A stretch of DNA of 64,000 bases from Pseudomonas sp. SJZ074 (GCF_007828215.1 NZ_VIUE01000023.1:48593-112592); one strand, 5' to 3'. Shown: positions 44,769-54,525, counted from the first letter of the stretch. The notes: generated from the sequence alone by a model not told the origin. Numbers and translations are program-made.

Positions 44769-46726
44769 TGGGCAGCTCCTGGCTGGACAAGGTTACGCGG
44801 CGATGCGGGATCTGCCGGAAGCGTGAAAGTGCGCAGGTCGATGGTCGGCGCGTTGCCACTGCCGCCCAGACGATGATCGAGAATCAGCAATTTGGCATTG
44901 GCAAGGCCCCGGCTCAGTTGACTGAGATACTGTTCCAGCACAAAGGCGTGGCCGGCCGTGGCGTAGGCCTTGCGTTCAGCGCTAAAGCGCAAGTCGGAAG
45001 CCTGGGCGGTCGCATTGATTTCCCGTGCGGTAGCCTGAGCCTGGTCGTGGGCAATGCTGGCTTGCAGTTGTGCCTGGTTGGTCTGCTCCGCCGCCGCGCC
45101 GCGTTCCCGGGCAATCAATGCCTGGGCACCGATTTGCGCCGCTTGCACACCGTGGTAGGCATTGGCCGCCCCCGCCGGCGGGTGGATCGCTTCAACGACG
45201 GTTGCCAGGATTTCCACGCCGCTGTCGAGCGCCTGCAAATCGGTCTGGACAGCCCGACCAATTTCATCGGCCAGGCTGACGCGATCCGCCCCCAACAAAC
45301 CGTCCAGCGTGCGCGAGGCGAACTCATGCACCAGGACGCGACTGGCGGTGCTACGAATCAGTGTGGGAATGTCGGCGCTGTTATAGGTCGCTGCCAGCGC
45401 GGCCGCGTCGGTAAGGCCAATGCGATAGACGAAGCGCACATCCATGTTGACGATCTGGAAACTCTGCTGATCGGCACGTCGGCTGGCAATCACTTGGGAT
45501 TTATCGTTCACATGGCTGGCGTCCCACAAACGATTGGCAATCGCCGGAGCCGGACCTTCCGCGGTATCGGCCTCCGTGCTCACCCGACTCTCCCCCACGC
45601 TGGTGGCCAGTTCATGGACGATGCCATTTTCAACGTTCAGCACCCGGCCCAACGGCCAGGGGAGGCCGAACTGCAACCCAGGACCGAACACCTCCACCGG
45701 CTTGCCAAAGCGCTCGTAAATGCCGCGCCCTTGCAGCGGCACTTCGTGCACGCCTGTGAGCAGCCAGCCCACCAGCGCCACCAGCACCAGCACTGGAAAC
45801 AAGGCGCGGCGCATGTAGCTGAATGCCCAGATCTGGCGCAGGTCGATACCGAAACGGTTGTGTAATTCGTGCTGCAACGCCAGCAAAGGCTGCGGCGGCC
45901 AGCGCAGCAGGTCGGCGATGACGCTACGGCCCAGCACGGTCGGTTCCAGGGAATCCCGGCGTGGGCTGAACAATGACAGCAGTGCCCGCAGCAACAGCTC
46001 CACCGCTGCAAGCCCCGGCAATAGCCCCATCAGCACTGCCAGGCGCACCGGCCAAATGGCTGACTCACTCGCGAACAACAGGCACAGCGCGCCGAGCACC
46101 AGCACGATAATTGTCAGGCGGGTCAGTTGCGCCAGCGACGCTGCTTCCGGCCATTCAAGGGTAGGTTGCTGCGCCAGTTGGCGTTCAAATACCAACAAGG
46201 CGAACGCCAACAACAATGAAAGCACGGCTCCCACACTGGCCGATATGCCAAGGGTCGCCGCCGGCAGCGCCAGACTCCAGGCTTGCTCCAGGCTCAGCAG
46301 CGCCAACCCTGCCCAACCGGCCAGCCACAAGGTCGGCGCGCCAATCTGATTCAGCAGGCCGATCCAGCGCGCACTGATGCGCTCCAGCAATCGTTCATAC
46401 CAACCGGATAGCTCAACCGGTTCCTGCTCAGAGGTTGGGATAACCGCCGCCGGCAGCAATGCCCTGCTGCGCCACTGCGTCACCCACCAGGCGGATTGCA
46501 GGCCGGCCACCAACACCAGCAATGCCGCACTTTGACTCGCCAACAAGGCCGGCCACATCGACTGGGGCGAAAACAGCCCGACAAAGAAGCCGGACACCAA
46601 GCCCAGGCCCGCCAGAACGGCCAAGGCAAAAGCGACCCGCCGAAGGCGTCGTCCCTGGGAGTGTGCCTGTTGAAAGCGTGGCCGCTCGGCCACCTGTGCC
46701 CCTTCGATATCAAGATCGACTTGCAT
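44765..46726 (-). CDS. large SPFH protein with multi-helix N-terminus
   Basis: A 653-residue protein, first of the operon. The N-terminal half holds about seven hydrophobic segments (about 30-260), then one more helix (FPVLVLVALVGWLLTGV) leading into an SPFH domain (GIYERFGKPVEVFGPGLQFGLPWPLGRVL, NMDVRFVYRIGLTDAAALA) and a coiled-coil tail rich in Ala and Gln. This HflK-like core fused to a polytopic region is far larger than HflK. Start ATG 46726 follows GGGGTGG. A Zur-box-like site lies about 70 bp upstream. Confidence 0.82.
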   Translation of the reverse strand: MQVDLDIEGAQVAERPRFQQAHSQGRRLRRVAFALAVLAGLGLVSGFFVGLFSPQSMWPALLASQSAALLVLVAGLQSAWWVTQWRSRALLPAAVIPTSEQEPVELSGWYERLLERISARWIGLLNQIGAPTLWLAGWAGLALLSLEQAWSLALPAATLGISASVGAVLSLLLAFALLVFERQLAQQPTLEWPEAASLAQLTRLTIIVLVLGALCLLFASESAIWPVRLAVLMGLLPGLAAVELLLRALLSLFSPRRDSLEPTVLGRSVIADLLRWPPQPLLALQHELHNRFGIDLRQIWAFSYMRRALFPVLVLVALVGWLLTGVHEVPLQGRGIYERFGKPVEVFGPGLQFGLPWPLGRVLNVENGIVHELATSVGESRVSTEADTAEGPAPAIANRLWDASHVNDKSQVIASRRADQQSFQIVNMDVRFVYRIGLTDAAALAATYNSADIPTLIRSTASRVLVHEFASRTLDGLLGADRVSLADEIGRAVQTDLQALDSGVEILATVVEAIHPPAGAANAYHGVQAAQIGAQALIARERGAAAEQTNQAQLQASIAHDQAQATAREINATAQASDLRFSAERKAYATAGHAFVLEQYLSQLSRGLANAKLLILDHRLGGSGNAPTIDLRTFTLPADPASPRNLVQPGAAH

Positions 46727-46794
46727 ACCACCCCAGCATTTGGCGATCAAAACCGGGCATGCGGACAGACTCCACAGCCTTTTCGTTATATGGC

Positions 46795-46807
46795 GTTACC
46801 TTATAAC
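46795..46807. promoter_or_regulatory. Zur-box-like palindrome 3 (SPFH/hmtA operon)
   Basis: GTTACCTTATAAC shares 11 of 13 positions with box 2 and 10 of 13 with box 1 and lies just upstream of the SPFH operon. It supports zinc-starvation control of the SPFH-hmtA genes. Confidence 0.65.
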
Positions 46808-46876
46808 CATAGCTGTGAAATTTCTGTTTTTAATTCTTCATGTTGGATGGCAAAACCGGTGAAATGAACAGGCCTT

Positions 46877-46907
46877 GGTGGCGAGGGGATTAAATCCCCT
46901 CGCCACC
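46877..46907. terminator. perfect 31-bp hairpin after TPR-like gene
   Basis: GGTGGCGAGGGGATT and its exact inverse surround a single central A, about 20 bp downstream of the minus-strand TPR-like gene stop. It resembles a repeat seen in fluorescent pseudomonads and would act as a terminator or mRNA end-stabiliser. Confidence 0.65.
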
Positions 46908-46928
46908 AGGGTCTAAAATGGATCGAAG

Positions 46929-49091
46929 TCAGCCAACCGACATCCGCGCCTTGCGCCGACGCCGACTGATCAACCCCAGTGCGACCGCGACCACCAGCAC
47001 CACACCACCGATCTGCAACCAGCGCTTGTAGGGACGCAACGCCGAACGAATCGGGTCGAGGGCCTGGGTGACATAGCGCTTATCGGCCGCGCGGAAATCC
47101 GGCTCCTGGCACTGATGGCCGAAGTCCCCTGCCCAAGTCACATAAGGCCCCTCTTTCACATAACGCTGATACAACGCGCTTTGCTCCTCGAGACTCGAGT
47201 TGTACGCCACGGCCCTGCACAACACCGCCGCAAACGCCTGACTGGTATGGGGCACATTGTCCACCGCCTTGCTCGCCAGGGCAGTGGCGACAAAACGGTA
47301 GTGGTATCGCTCGTTCGGTTGCGCGGCGCTGGCCTGCTGGCGCTGCACCTCCCCTTCGGCCACCAACGGCCCGACCTTCAGCTCAACCGGCTCGAGGCTG
47401 TAACCACCCCCCATGACGGCGTAGTCCGGCGCCATCTCGTAGCCGAGCATCTCCATGCCCCAATCGCGCGCCATCCTGGACGCATAGAAGTACGCCTCAG
47501 CGCGCCGGGTAGGCCACCATTTGGACTCTGCTTCCTGGCGCAGTTGCCCGTAGGCCCGGGCCTTGTTCTGCAGGTCGGCGTTATCGAAGTAAGCCGGAGC
47601 CTCGTCATAGCGCCCTTCCCGCAATAAGCGGCGGCCCAGCAGGTTACGTAACTGCGCGGCTACCGGCAGTGGCACGTAGTTGTCGCGATCCTGCTGGCTC
47701 AAGGGGGGTGGCGCCGGAACCTGGGCGTCGACGTACTGTTTCAATTCTTCGGCGGTCAGTACCCGTTCAGCGACTGCAGCAGCGTCGTACCAATAATTGC
47801 TCTGGCTACGGTAAAGCTGATCGAACGCTTGCAGGTAATCGCCCCGTTGCAGGGCCAGGATCGCGCTCTCGCCTTCGACCCGGCACTTGGGTTCAACCAC
47901 CTCGAAATCCCAATCCGGTGTACGTCGACCGCCCCAGGATTCATCCTTCGGAAAAGCCTGGGCCGCCTTGGCATAGGCCGCGGCCGCCGCCGTCTTGTCA
48001 CCATCACGCACGGCCAGTTTGGCCCGCAGCCACCAGGCCAACCCCGTGTCGCCGGCTTTTTCCACAAAGGCTTTGGCGCTGGCGTAGTCGCCATGCTGAT
48101 AGCTCACCGCCGCCAGCCGATCGGCATCATCCAGGTTGCCATGACTGCTGGCCTGCAACAGCTTGACCAGTCTTTTCTCGCCGGATGGCTCCTCCCCGTC
48201 CCACCAGCCGACGCGGCTGAGCAAGTAACTCGTCAGCAACCGCTGCACGGCATTGGTTTTGAGCAATTCGCTCAGGCGATCGTCCGGCTGCCCACTGAGG
48301 TCCGCCGCCAGGTACAACAACGAGCTGTAGCCAACCTGCGAGCCGTGCAGGGACTGGGTCGCATACAGTCCGATGGCACTGTCCCAATCGTCAGCGGTGT
48401 AAGCCACCCTGGCTTCTTCGCCGAGACTGGCGATACCCAGTTCCAGCGGATCGCTGAAACCGCCAACGCTCAGTTCACGGGCCTGACGAAACGCCGCTCG
48501 GGCCTGGTCCCGCGACGCCGCCGGATCTTCGTTGCCCGCCTCGGTACTCATGGCAAACAATGCACGCCCCAGGGAATAGGCAGCCCAGGTACTGCGCAAC
48601 GAGCGCTGGTCCGCGGGCAACGCCAGCAGCTCCTGGAACGCCTGCGCAGCCCTCTGGTTTTCACCCGCACGAAAGGCAGCCGCGCCGATGGCATACAACC
48701 GCAATTCGGCAGGCAGGTTCGCCGCTTGCACAGCGACCTCGTCGATATCATTCAACGCCCTCAGCCGCTCCACCAAGGCTTGCTGTGGCGGAGTCAGGCC
48801 AATCCGCTCAGCCTCGTTGCGCTGTGCCACGTAGGCAGACGAATCGTCGTAGTTGTAATCCGGGTTGCGCGTCGCCTCGCTGGCCGGCTTCAGTCCGGCA
48901 ATGGCATGGCCAAGACGCTTGATCTCGAAGCGAAAGCTGCCTTCGGGTAACTCGGCCAACGATTGGGCGCGGTTGTCCAGCAAGCGCATCGGGAACTCTG
49001 GACCACAAGCCAGTGCCTGGCCCAACGGCAAGCCGAGGCTTATACAGAACACCGGGCAGAGCAACCGACGAGGCCACTTACGGGTAGACAT
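46929..49091 (-). CDS. exported TPR-like protein with C-terminal anchor
   Basis: A 720-residue envelope protein. Residues 1-28 are a signal peptide (SLGLPLGQALACG; the Cys may be a lipid-anchor site or simply in the mature protein). Most of the chain is helical with tetratricopeptide-like repeats (GENQRAAQAFQELLALP, GDKTAAAAAYAKAAQAFPKD, GRYDEAPAYFDNADL). A membrane helix lies at the C-terminus (IGGVVLVVAVALGLISRRRRK). Start ATG 49091 follows AAGGAG. The coding region overlaps the upstream DUF3142 gene by 14 bp, so they are one unit. Function unknown; scaffold for an envelope assembly is plausible. Confidence 0.75.
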   Translation of the reverse strand: MSTRKWPRRLLCPVFCISLGLPLGQALACGPEFPMRLLDNRAQSLAELPEGSFRFEIKRLGHAIAGLKPASEATRNPDYNYDDSSAYVAQRNEAERIGLTPPQQALVERLRALNDIDEVAVQAANLPAELRLYAIGAAAFRAGENQRAAQAFQELLALPADQRSLRSTWAAYSLGRALFAMSTEAGNEDPAASRDQARAAFRQARELSVGGFSDPLELGIASLGEEARVAYTADDWDSAIGLYATQSLHGSQVGYSSLLYLAADLSGQPDDRLSELLKTNAVQRLLTSYLLSRVGWWDGEEPSGEKRLVKLLQASSHGNLDDADRLAAVSYQHGDYASAKAFVEKAGDTGLAWWLRAKLAVRDGDKTAAAAAYAKAAQAFPKDESWGGRRTPDWDFEVVEPKCRVEGESAILALQRGDYLQAFDQLYRSQSNYWYDAAAVAERVLTAEELKQYVDAQVPAPPPLSQQDRDNYVPLPVAAQLRNLLGRRLLREGRYDEAPAYFDNADLQNKARAYGQLRQEAESKWWPTRRAEAYFYASRMARDWGMEMLGYEMAPDYAVMGGGYSLEPVELKVGPLVAEGEVQRQQASAAQPNERYHYRFVATALASKAVDNVPHTSQAFAAVLCRAVAYNSSLEEQSALYQRYVKEGPYVTWAGDFGHQCQEPDFRAADKRYVTQALDPIRSALRPYKRWLQIGGVVLVVAVALGLISRRRRKARMSVG

Positions 49092-50271
49092 TGAAAGCTC
49101 CTTGTTCAATTTTTGTACAACGCGCCCATCCCATGGCCCGTTGGGCACCAGCGGCGAGGCGGCCTTCCTGAATGCGGGTGAAGGTAAGCAGTCCGGGGGT
49201 TTGTTGCAACGTATAACCAGCCAAGGCATCGACCCCATCACATGCGCCGACGGCAAGCGTCATCCGTCGGGGCCAGGGGCTGTCGAGATTGCCTCGATTG
49301 ACTAGCCGGATATCGTACAAAGCGTTCTTTTCCTCCAACGTCAGGACCAGGCGGCTGTCCAGTTTGTCTCCCCGAGCCACTGCGCCGAGCGTGGTCAGGC
49401 TCCAGGCACGTCGGTCACCTGCCAACGGCAGCCGAAACCAGATCAATCCAGCCAGGTGTTCTGGCGGTTCGGCACGCAGATCCGCGGTCAGCCCGGCCAC
49501 TTGCTGCGGATCTGCCAATAACTCCCGCCGCTCGCCTGTCCTATCGATCGGCACTTCGCTTTCAACCACCGGCACGCCGCTCTCCTGGGTCAACAGCGCC
49601 ACACCATAAGCCGGCAGGGCCAGGTAGAACGGTCGCGTGGTGACCTTGCTCCAGCGTTCGGCCCAGCGCCGGGCCTGTTGCGGATCGAACAGCCCCTGCC
49701 GCGGGTCGCTCACCGCATGGACCTGCAAGACGCTGCTGTCCACGGCTTCCAGCAACCCAGGCAGCGCGGGGCTGTCGAGCCAGGCCGGCAACGCCGTGAT
49801 ACTCAGACGCAACGTGCCCGGCAAGGTCTGGCGCAACCGGTTCAGGAATGTCCCATAGGCCGCCAACCGGGCGTTACCGGCGTCATGGTCGATCTCCACA
49901 CCCACCGGTATCAGGCCTTGGGCTTGCCAGTCATTCAATACTTGCTGGATCTGGGCAATAACCTCGTCCTGATCCAGCGTTCCGAGCTGACCATCCAGGC
50001 GGACCACCGCGATCAGCGGTCGGCCATCGGCCTTGAGCAATGCCGGATCGATCCGCGCGCGGCTCCAGCCCGCACCGGGAAAAGCCTGCAAGGCCAGCAC
50101 CCGCAAACTCGAGAAGTCCTGACGGCTCTGGCGCAGCGCCGATGCGTGGGCCGGGGTCCACTGACGTTGCCAGATATAGAGTTGTTGATCGAGAGGCGCG
50201 GCGGGGGGATGCTCGCAGCCCTGCAACAGCAGCGCAACGAATGCCAGCGATGTCCGGAAAAGAAAAGTCAT
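49078..50271 (-). CDS. DUF3142 lipoprotein
   Basis: A 397-residue predicted lipoprotein. The signal peptide ends in a lipobox (ALLLQGC, Cys19). The rest matches DUF3142, a TIM-barrel-like family: YIWQRQWTP, PLIAVVRLDGQLGTLD, VGVEIDHDAGNARLAAYGTFLNRLR and RPFYLALPAYG. The conserved acidic Glu-Ile-Asp-His-Asp suggests glycoside-hydrolase-like activity, untested. Translationally coupled to the TPR-like gene downstream. Confidence 0.82.
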   Translation of the reverse strand: MTFLFRTSLAFVALLLQGCEHPPAAPLDQQLYIWQRQWTPAHASALRQSRQDFSSLRVLALQAFPGAGWSRARIDPALLKADGRPLIAVVRLDGQLGTLDQDEVIAQIQQVLNDWQAQGLIPVGVEIDHDAGNARLAAYGTFLNRLRQTLPGTLRLSITALPAWLDSPALPGLLEAVDSSVLQVHAVSDPRQGLFDPQQARRWAERWSKVTTRPFYLALPAYGVALLTQESGVPVVESEVPIDRTGERRELLADPQQVAGLTADLRAEPPEHLAGLIWFRLPLAGDRRAWSLTTLGAVARGDKLDSRLVLTLEEKNALYDIRLVNRGNLDSPWPRRMTLAVGACDGVDALAGYTLQQTPGLLTFTRIQEGRLAAGAQRAMGWARCTKIEQGAFNVYP

Positions 50272-50423
50272 GAACCTTCGTCACCCGCTGAAACCCGGCA
50301 GATTACCGTGTCTTGCGTTGGACGGGCATAGGGCAAGGACATTGCATCGAAGTTTTCATATGTCACGGCAGGACCAGGGCCGCCATAGGGTCGGACGGCC
50401 CTTTCCAGTGTGACCGGCTACGC

Positions 50424-51050
50424 TCAGACGGCTTTCTGCAAGCCGACAGCCGTACGCGGCATGCCAACGAAACCGGGCAAGGCCTCGATACGCGCCAGCC
50501 ACTCACGGACATGGACGTAGTCGTCCAGCGACACGTTGCCCTCCGGTGCATGGGCGATGTAAGAGTAGCCGGCGACATCGGCGATGGTAGGCGCATCACC
50601 CGCCAGCCAGGTGCTGCTGCTCAAATGTTGATCGATGACCTTCAACAAACTGTGGGATCGGGCGATCACATCCTCGGCGTTATAAGGTGCATTGAACACC
50701 GTGATCAGGCGCGCCGTGGCGGGTCCCGCATGGATTGGCCCGGCTGCTACCGACAACCAACGCTGCACCCGGGCGGCACCCAGCGGATCGCTCGGAAGCC
50801 AACGGCCCTTGCCATATTTCTGCGCCAGATACACAAGGATCGCGTTGGAGTCGGCCAGTATCACTCCGTCGTCGTCAATCACCGGTACCTGGCCAAATGG
50901 GTTGATGGCCAGAAAATCCGCCTGTTTGTGCGCGCCCTTGGCCAGATCGACGAAAGCCACCTCGACCGGCAGTTCGAGCAGCGAAAGCATCAGTTGAACA
51001 CGGTGGGCATGTCCGGAAAGCGGGAAGTGATAAAGCTTGATAGGGTTCAT
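50424..51050 (-). CDS. glutathione S-transferase
   Basis: A 208-residue GST. The N-terminal thioredoxin-like domain (1-80) starts KLYHFPLSGHAHRVQLMLSLLELP and contains FGQVPVIDDDGVILADSNAILVYLA, where Val-Pro and Asp-Ser bind glutathione. The C-terminal helical domain contains GDAPTIADVAGYSYIAHAPEGN. The Ser at the start of helix 1 is the likely catalytic residue. The divergence-lacking neighbour LysR gene, 126 bp upstream on the same strand, may regulate it. Confidence 0.92.
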   Translation of the reverse strand: MNPIKLYHFPLSGHAHRVQLMLSLLELPVEVAFVDLAKGAHKQADFLAINPFGQVPVIDDDGVILADSNAILVYLAQKYGKGRWLPSDPLGAARVQRWLSVAAGPIHAGPATARLITVFNAPYNAEDVIARSHSLLKVIDQHLSSSTWLAGDAPTIADVAGYSYIAHAPEGNVSLDDYVHVREWLARIEALPGFVGMPRTAVGLQKAV

Positions 51051-51175
51051 GGTCGACTCCGCTGGAAATGACGCCGTCAGCAGAACGGCATCGATGGCGT
51101 CATCTTCCCTCTCGTTTGAAAACTAGAGAATCACCCGTAAACACAATCCATTATTTCTCTCAGCGAAACAATGCA

Positions 51176-52078
51176 TCAGCCCCTCAAGGCCGGGTGTTTG
51201 CGCAGGGCGTTGACCGTGAAATCGACAAAACTGCGGACCCGCGCCGGGGCGTTACGCCCACCCTGGTACAGCACATGAATGGGCAGGGGCGGCAGTTCGA
51301 AATCGGCCAGGACGATTTCCAGCTCCCCATTGGCGATCGCGCCCGCCACTTGATAAGACAGGACTCGCGTCATGCCCAACCCTTGGCTGGCGGCGGTAAT
51401 GGCAGCCTGGTTGGCTGTGACCACCAGCCGGGGCACCGGTCGAACCGCCAATGATAATCCGGCGTCGACAAAGGTCCAGTTTCTGATCTGGCCGATGGCC
51501 GAAGAGGCCACCACCAGCGAACGCTCCAGCTCTTGCGGATGCCGGGGCCGACCATGCTGAGCGAAGAACGCGGGAGAGCCGCAGACGACCTGCCGCACTT
51601 CGCCGACACGGACGGCATGCTGGCTGCTGTCAGGCAGCTCGCCAATGCGCACGGCAATGTCTACGCCTTCCTCAACCATGCTGACATTCCGGTCCAACAG
51701 CAAGGCATTGACGCTGACCTCGGGATACTGTTGAAGGTACTGCACCAGCAACGGCGTGACGAACAACTGACCGAACAGCACCGGCGCGGTAATCGTCAGT
51801 TGCCCCCTGGGCTGGGCATGGCTGCCGGCCGCCGAATCCTCGGCTTCCTGCAGATCGCCCAGGATCCGCCGACAGTCCTCCAGAAAGCGCTGGCCGGCTT
51901 CGCTCAGGTACACGTTGCGAGTGGTGCGAACCAGCAGCGGTGTGCCGATGCGTTGCTCCAACGCCGCCACCGCACGGGTCACGCTGGCCGCCGACAGGCC
52001 CAGGCGCCGCGACGCCGCCGAAAAACCCGATTCCTGGGCAACAGCGATAAACACCTGCATCTCCTGAAACCTGTCCAT
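51176..52078 (-). CDS. LysR-family regulator
   Basis: A 300-residue LysR-type regulator. The winged helix spans 1-60 (MDRFQEMQVFIAVAQESGFSAASRRLGLSAASVTRAVAALE), with the Asp-Arg opening typical of the CrgA/DsdC-like group. The ligand-binding domain runs from about 90 to 295 (GQLTITAPVLFGQLFVTPLLVQYL, LPPLPIHVLYQGG). Start ATG 52078 follows GGGGGAT. The GST downstream is the likely partner. Confidence 0.92.
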   Translation of the reverse strand: MDRFQEMQVFIAVAQESGFSAASRRLGLSAASVTRAVAALEQRIGTPLLVRTTRNVYLSEAGQRFLEDCRRILGDLQEAEDSAAGSHAQPRGQLTITAPVLFGQLFVTPLLVQYLQQYPEVSVNALLLDRNVSMVEEGVDIAVRIGELPDSSQHAVRVGEVRQVVCGSPAFFAQHGRPRHPQELERSLVVASSAIGQIRNWTFVDAGLSLAVRPVPRLVVTANQAAITAASQGLGMTRVLSYQVAGAIANGELEIVLADFELPPLPIHVLYQGGRNAPARVRSFVDFTVNALRKHPALRG

Positions 52079-52269
52079 CCATCCCCCGATGAGAAATCCT
52101 GATACAAGTTTTTCAAACACCGCAATGCCATGCAGCACGGCCATTGTAGGCCCTGAGCAAACGAACCGTAGCGTGGCGCCCCGGTTGCAATTGATCAGGC
52201 TTGTTACCATCGCCCATCATTACCGTTTTATGACTAATAAACAGCACAGACTCGCTCCCACAGGAATTT

Positions 52270-54525
52270 GTGCCGTTGCAGACTCAGTACAAGGCCATTT
52301 TCGTGAACCTTTTATTCCATGGACTGACCCGTCCCCTCGCGCCTTTGATCACCTTGGCCGGCCTGGTCCTGATCGTTCCCCTTGCACTGCGTCTCGCACT
52401 GGGTTGGTCCGATCCGTTGGGCTACCTGTCCGACCTGGGCATTGGCGGGTTGCTGCTCGTGCTGCTTTACCGCCGCCCCCTCTGGCTGACCTTGCCGGTG
52501 TTGCTGGCCTGGATCGCACTGACGTTGACCAACATCGAGCTGATCAGCGCCGTCGGACGCATGCCCAACCCCTCGGACCTGCACTACCTGACCGATCCGC
52601 AATTCGTCGAAAACTCCAGCAGCGGCGGCTTCTCCCATCCCTGGTTGGCCGCACTGCAACTGACAGCACTGGCCCTCTGGCTGATGGTCCAGTGGCCAGG
52701 CCGCTCACGCCATGCATCGCCCTTGCCGCGCCACGCCTGGGCGTTGCCGGCGCTGCTCCTGCTGGTTCACAGCACCGTACAATCCTGGCGTCCCACCGAG
52801 GCGGACCAGTGGAATGTGTTCAATCTACCCCATCAACTCGCCACGGCGGCGGTCGCAGCCGGGCAGGACCGAATCCAGCACTGGCTTGAAGGCGATGCGG
52901 GCGTCCAGGTGCCGCCAATGGAAGGCCTTACACGGCTGGACCTTGATGGAGAGAAGCTACTGGCCGCACCAGGCCAGGCGCGCAACGTGCTGGTCATCAC
53001 CCTGGAAGGCATCCCTGGCGCCTATATCAGTGCCAACCGTCAGGCCCTGAAAGCCGGCTACCCGGAAAACCCCATGCCGCGCCTCAGCGCCTGGGCCGAG
53101 CGCGGCATGAACACACCCGACTACGTCCTGCACAGCCACCAGACCATCCGCGGCCTGTACTCGATGTTGTGCGGCGACTACGACAAGCTCGACGACGGCA
53201 CGCCCAAGGGCGTCGAAATGCTCAACCAGACCCAGCGCAACCTGGCCTGCCTGCCGGCCCAATTGCGTGAACATGGCTTTGCCACGCATTTCCTCCAGGG
53301 TGCGGGCCTGCGGTTCATGGCCAAGGACCGGATCATGCCCCATATCGGTTTCGACAAGACCCTGGGCATGGAGTGGTTCACCCAACCCGCTTACCTGGAA
53401 TTTCCCTGGGGCAAGGACGACAAGACCTTCTTCGAAGGCGCGCTGGACTACGTCGGGCAACTGCAACAAATGGACAAGCCCTGGATGCTCACGCTGTTGA
53501 CTGTAGGCACCCACCAGCCCTACTCCGCCCCGGATGACTACCTGCAGCGCCATGACACAGCCAAACAGGCCGCCGTGGCTTATCTCGACGATGCGCTGGA
53601 TAACTTCCTCATCGGCCTGGAACGCCAGGGCATCCTGAAAGACACCTTGGTGGTGATCACCTCGGACGAGTCCCATGGCATCGATGATGTACGCCTGGCG
53701 TCATCCTGGGGGTTCAACCTGACGCTGGCGCCGGAACCCTTGCCGCGCATAAAGCGGGGGACCTATGGTCACGTGGACCTGAGCGCCTCGATCCTCGACT
53801 ATTTCGGTTTCCCGGTGCCTGCGTCGCTGTCCGGCCGCTCGATGTTCAGAGACTACACGACGGGCCGGGAAATCATGTCATTCACCAATGGCATGCTGCG
53901 CTACCACGACGGCAAGGGCACGTTCACTGAATGCGATTTCCTGCAGCGTTGTCGCTATTACGCCAGCGAAGGTTTCATCACTGACCGGGTGACCTATGGC
54001 GGACACTACAGCGGCCAGCGGGCCAGGCTCGTCAGCGCACGGGCAACGGCCCTGGACCAGACCCTGCTGCGTACATCGCTGAACCAGCATTATCAGTTCG
54101 GCAGCACCGAGAAGATTCCACTCCCAGCCCAGGTGTCCAACGACTGGACCGACAACCTGATCGGTGCCCAATACCTGGAAATGCCCAAGGGCTCACGGAC
54201 CCGCGTCAGCCTGAGCATCCGAGCCATCGAGGCGGACCATACGGCCTACATTTCCCTCAAGGCCAAGGAGTTCGAGCGGGATGTGCCCATGGAACTGCCG
54301 ACTGATGTGGCGGTGACGCCCGAACAACCACTGGTAATGAATATCCATTTCGATAACCCGCAAACGCGCAAGGCGTTCTCCTTCCATTTGCTGGGCCATG
54401 GGACAGGCGCCATCGAGATCAGCGACTTCAGCGTCGTGACCGAGCTGTCGGACCAGATGGACCAGACGGACCAACCCGAATACCTGGACGATATACAGGA
54501 CGCCAGCCAGGCCCAGTCCAGTTGA
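52270..54525 (+). CDS. LtaS/OpgB-like sulfatase-fold phosphoglycerol transferase
   Basis: A 751-residue inner-membrane enzyme. About four to five membrane helices fill residues 20-185, then a periplasmic alkaline-phosphatase/sulfatase domain (about 235-560). The metal-bound nucleophile Thr is seen in HSHQTIRGLYSMLCGDYDKL and later metal ligands in ITSDESHGIDD. A C-terminal beta domain follows. GTG 52270 is the start, preceded by ACAGGAATT. Gram-negative members transfer phosphoglycerol to glucans rather than build lipoteichoic acid; the acceptor here is unknown. Confidence 0.87.
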   Translation: MPLQTQYKAIFVNLLFHGLTRPLAPLITLAGLVLIVPLALRLALGWSDPLGYLSDLGIGGLLLVLLYRRPLWLTLPVLLAWIALTLTNIELISAVGRMPNPSDLHYLTDPQFVENSSSGGFSHPWLAALQLTALALWLMVQWPGRSRHASPLPRHAWALPALLLLVHSTVQSWRPTEADQWNVFNLPHQLATAAVAAGQDRIQHWLEGDAGVQVPPMEGLTRLDLDGEKLLAAPGQARNVLVITLEGIPGAYISANRQALKAGYPENPMPRLSAWAERGMNTPDYVLHSHQTIRGLYSMLCGDYDKLDDGTPKGVEMLNQTQRNLACLPAQLREHGFATHFLQGAGLRFMAKDRIMPHIGFDKTLGMEWFTQPAYLEFPWGKDDKTFFEGALDYVGQLQQMDKPWMLTLLTVGTHQPYSAPDDYLQRHDTAKQAAVAYLDDALDNFLIGLERQGILKDTLVVITSDESHGIDDVRLASSWGFNLTLAPEPLPRIKRGTYGHVDLSASILDYFGFPVPASLSGRSMFRDYTTGREIMSFTNGMLRYHDGKGTFTECDFLQRCRYYASEGFITDRVTYGGHYSGQRARLVSARATALDQTLLRTSLNQHYQFGSTEKIPLPAQVSNDWTDNLIGAQYLEMPKGSRTRVSLSIRAIEADHTAYISLKAKEFERDVPMELPTDVAVTPEQPLVMNIHFDNPQTRKAFSFHLLGHGTGAIEISDFSVVTELSDQMDQTDQPEYLDDIQDASQAQSS

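Noticed and set aside
50380..50415. Stem AGGGCCG...CGGCCCT as a terminator
   Set aside because: Short stem with a long loop and only three T residues; too weak to call.
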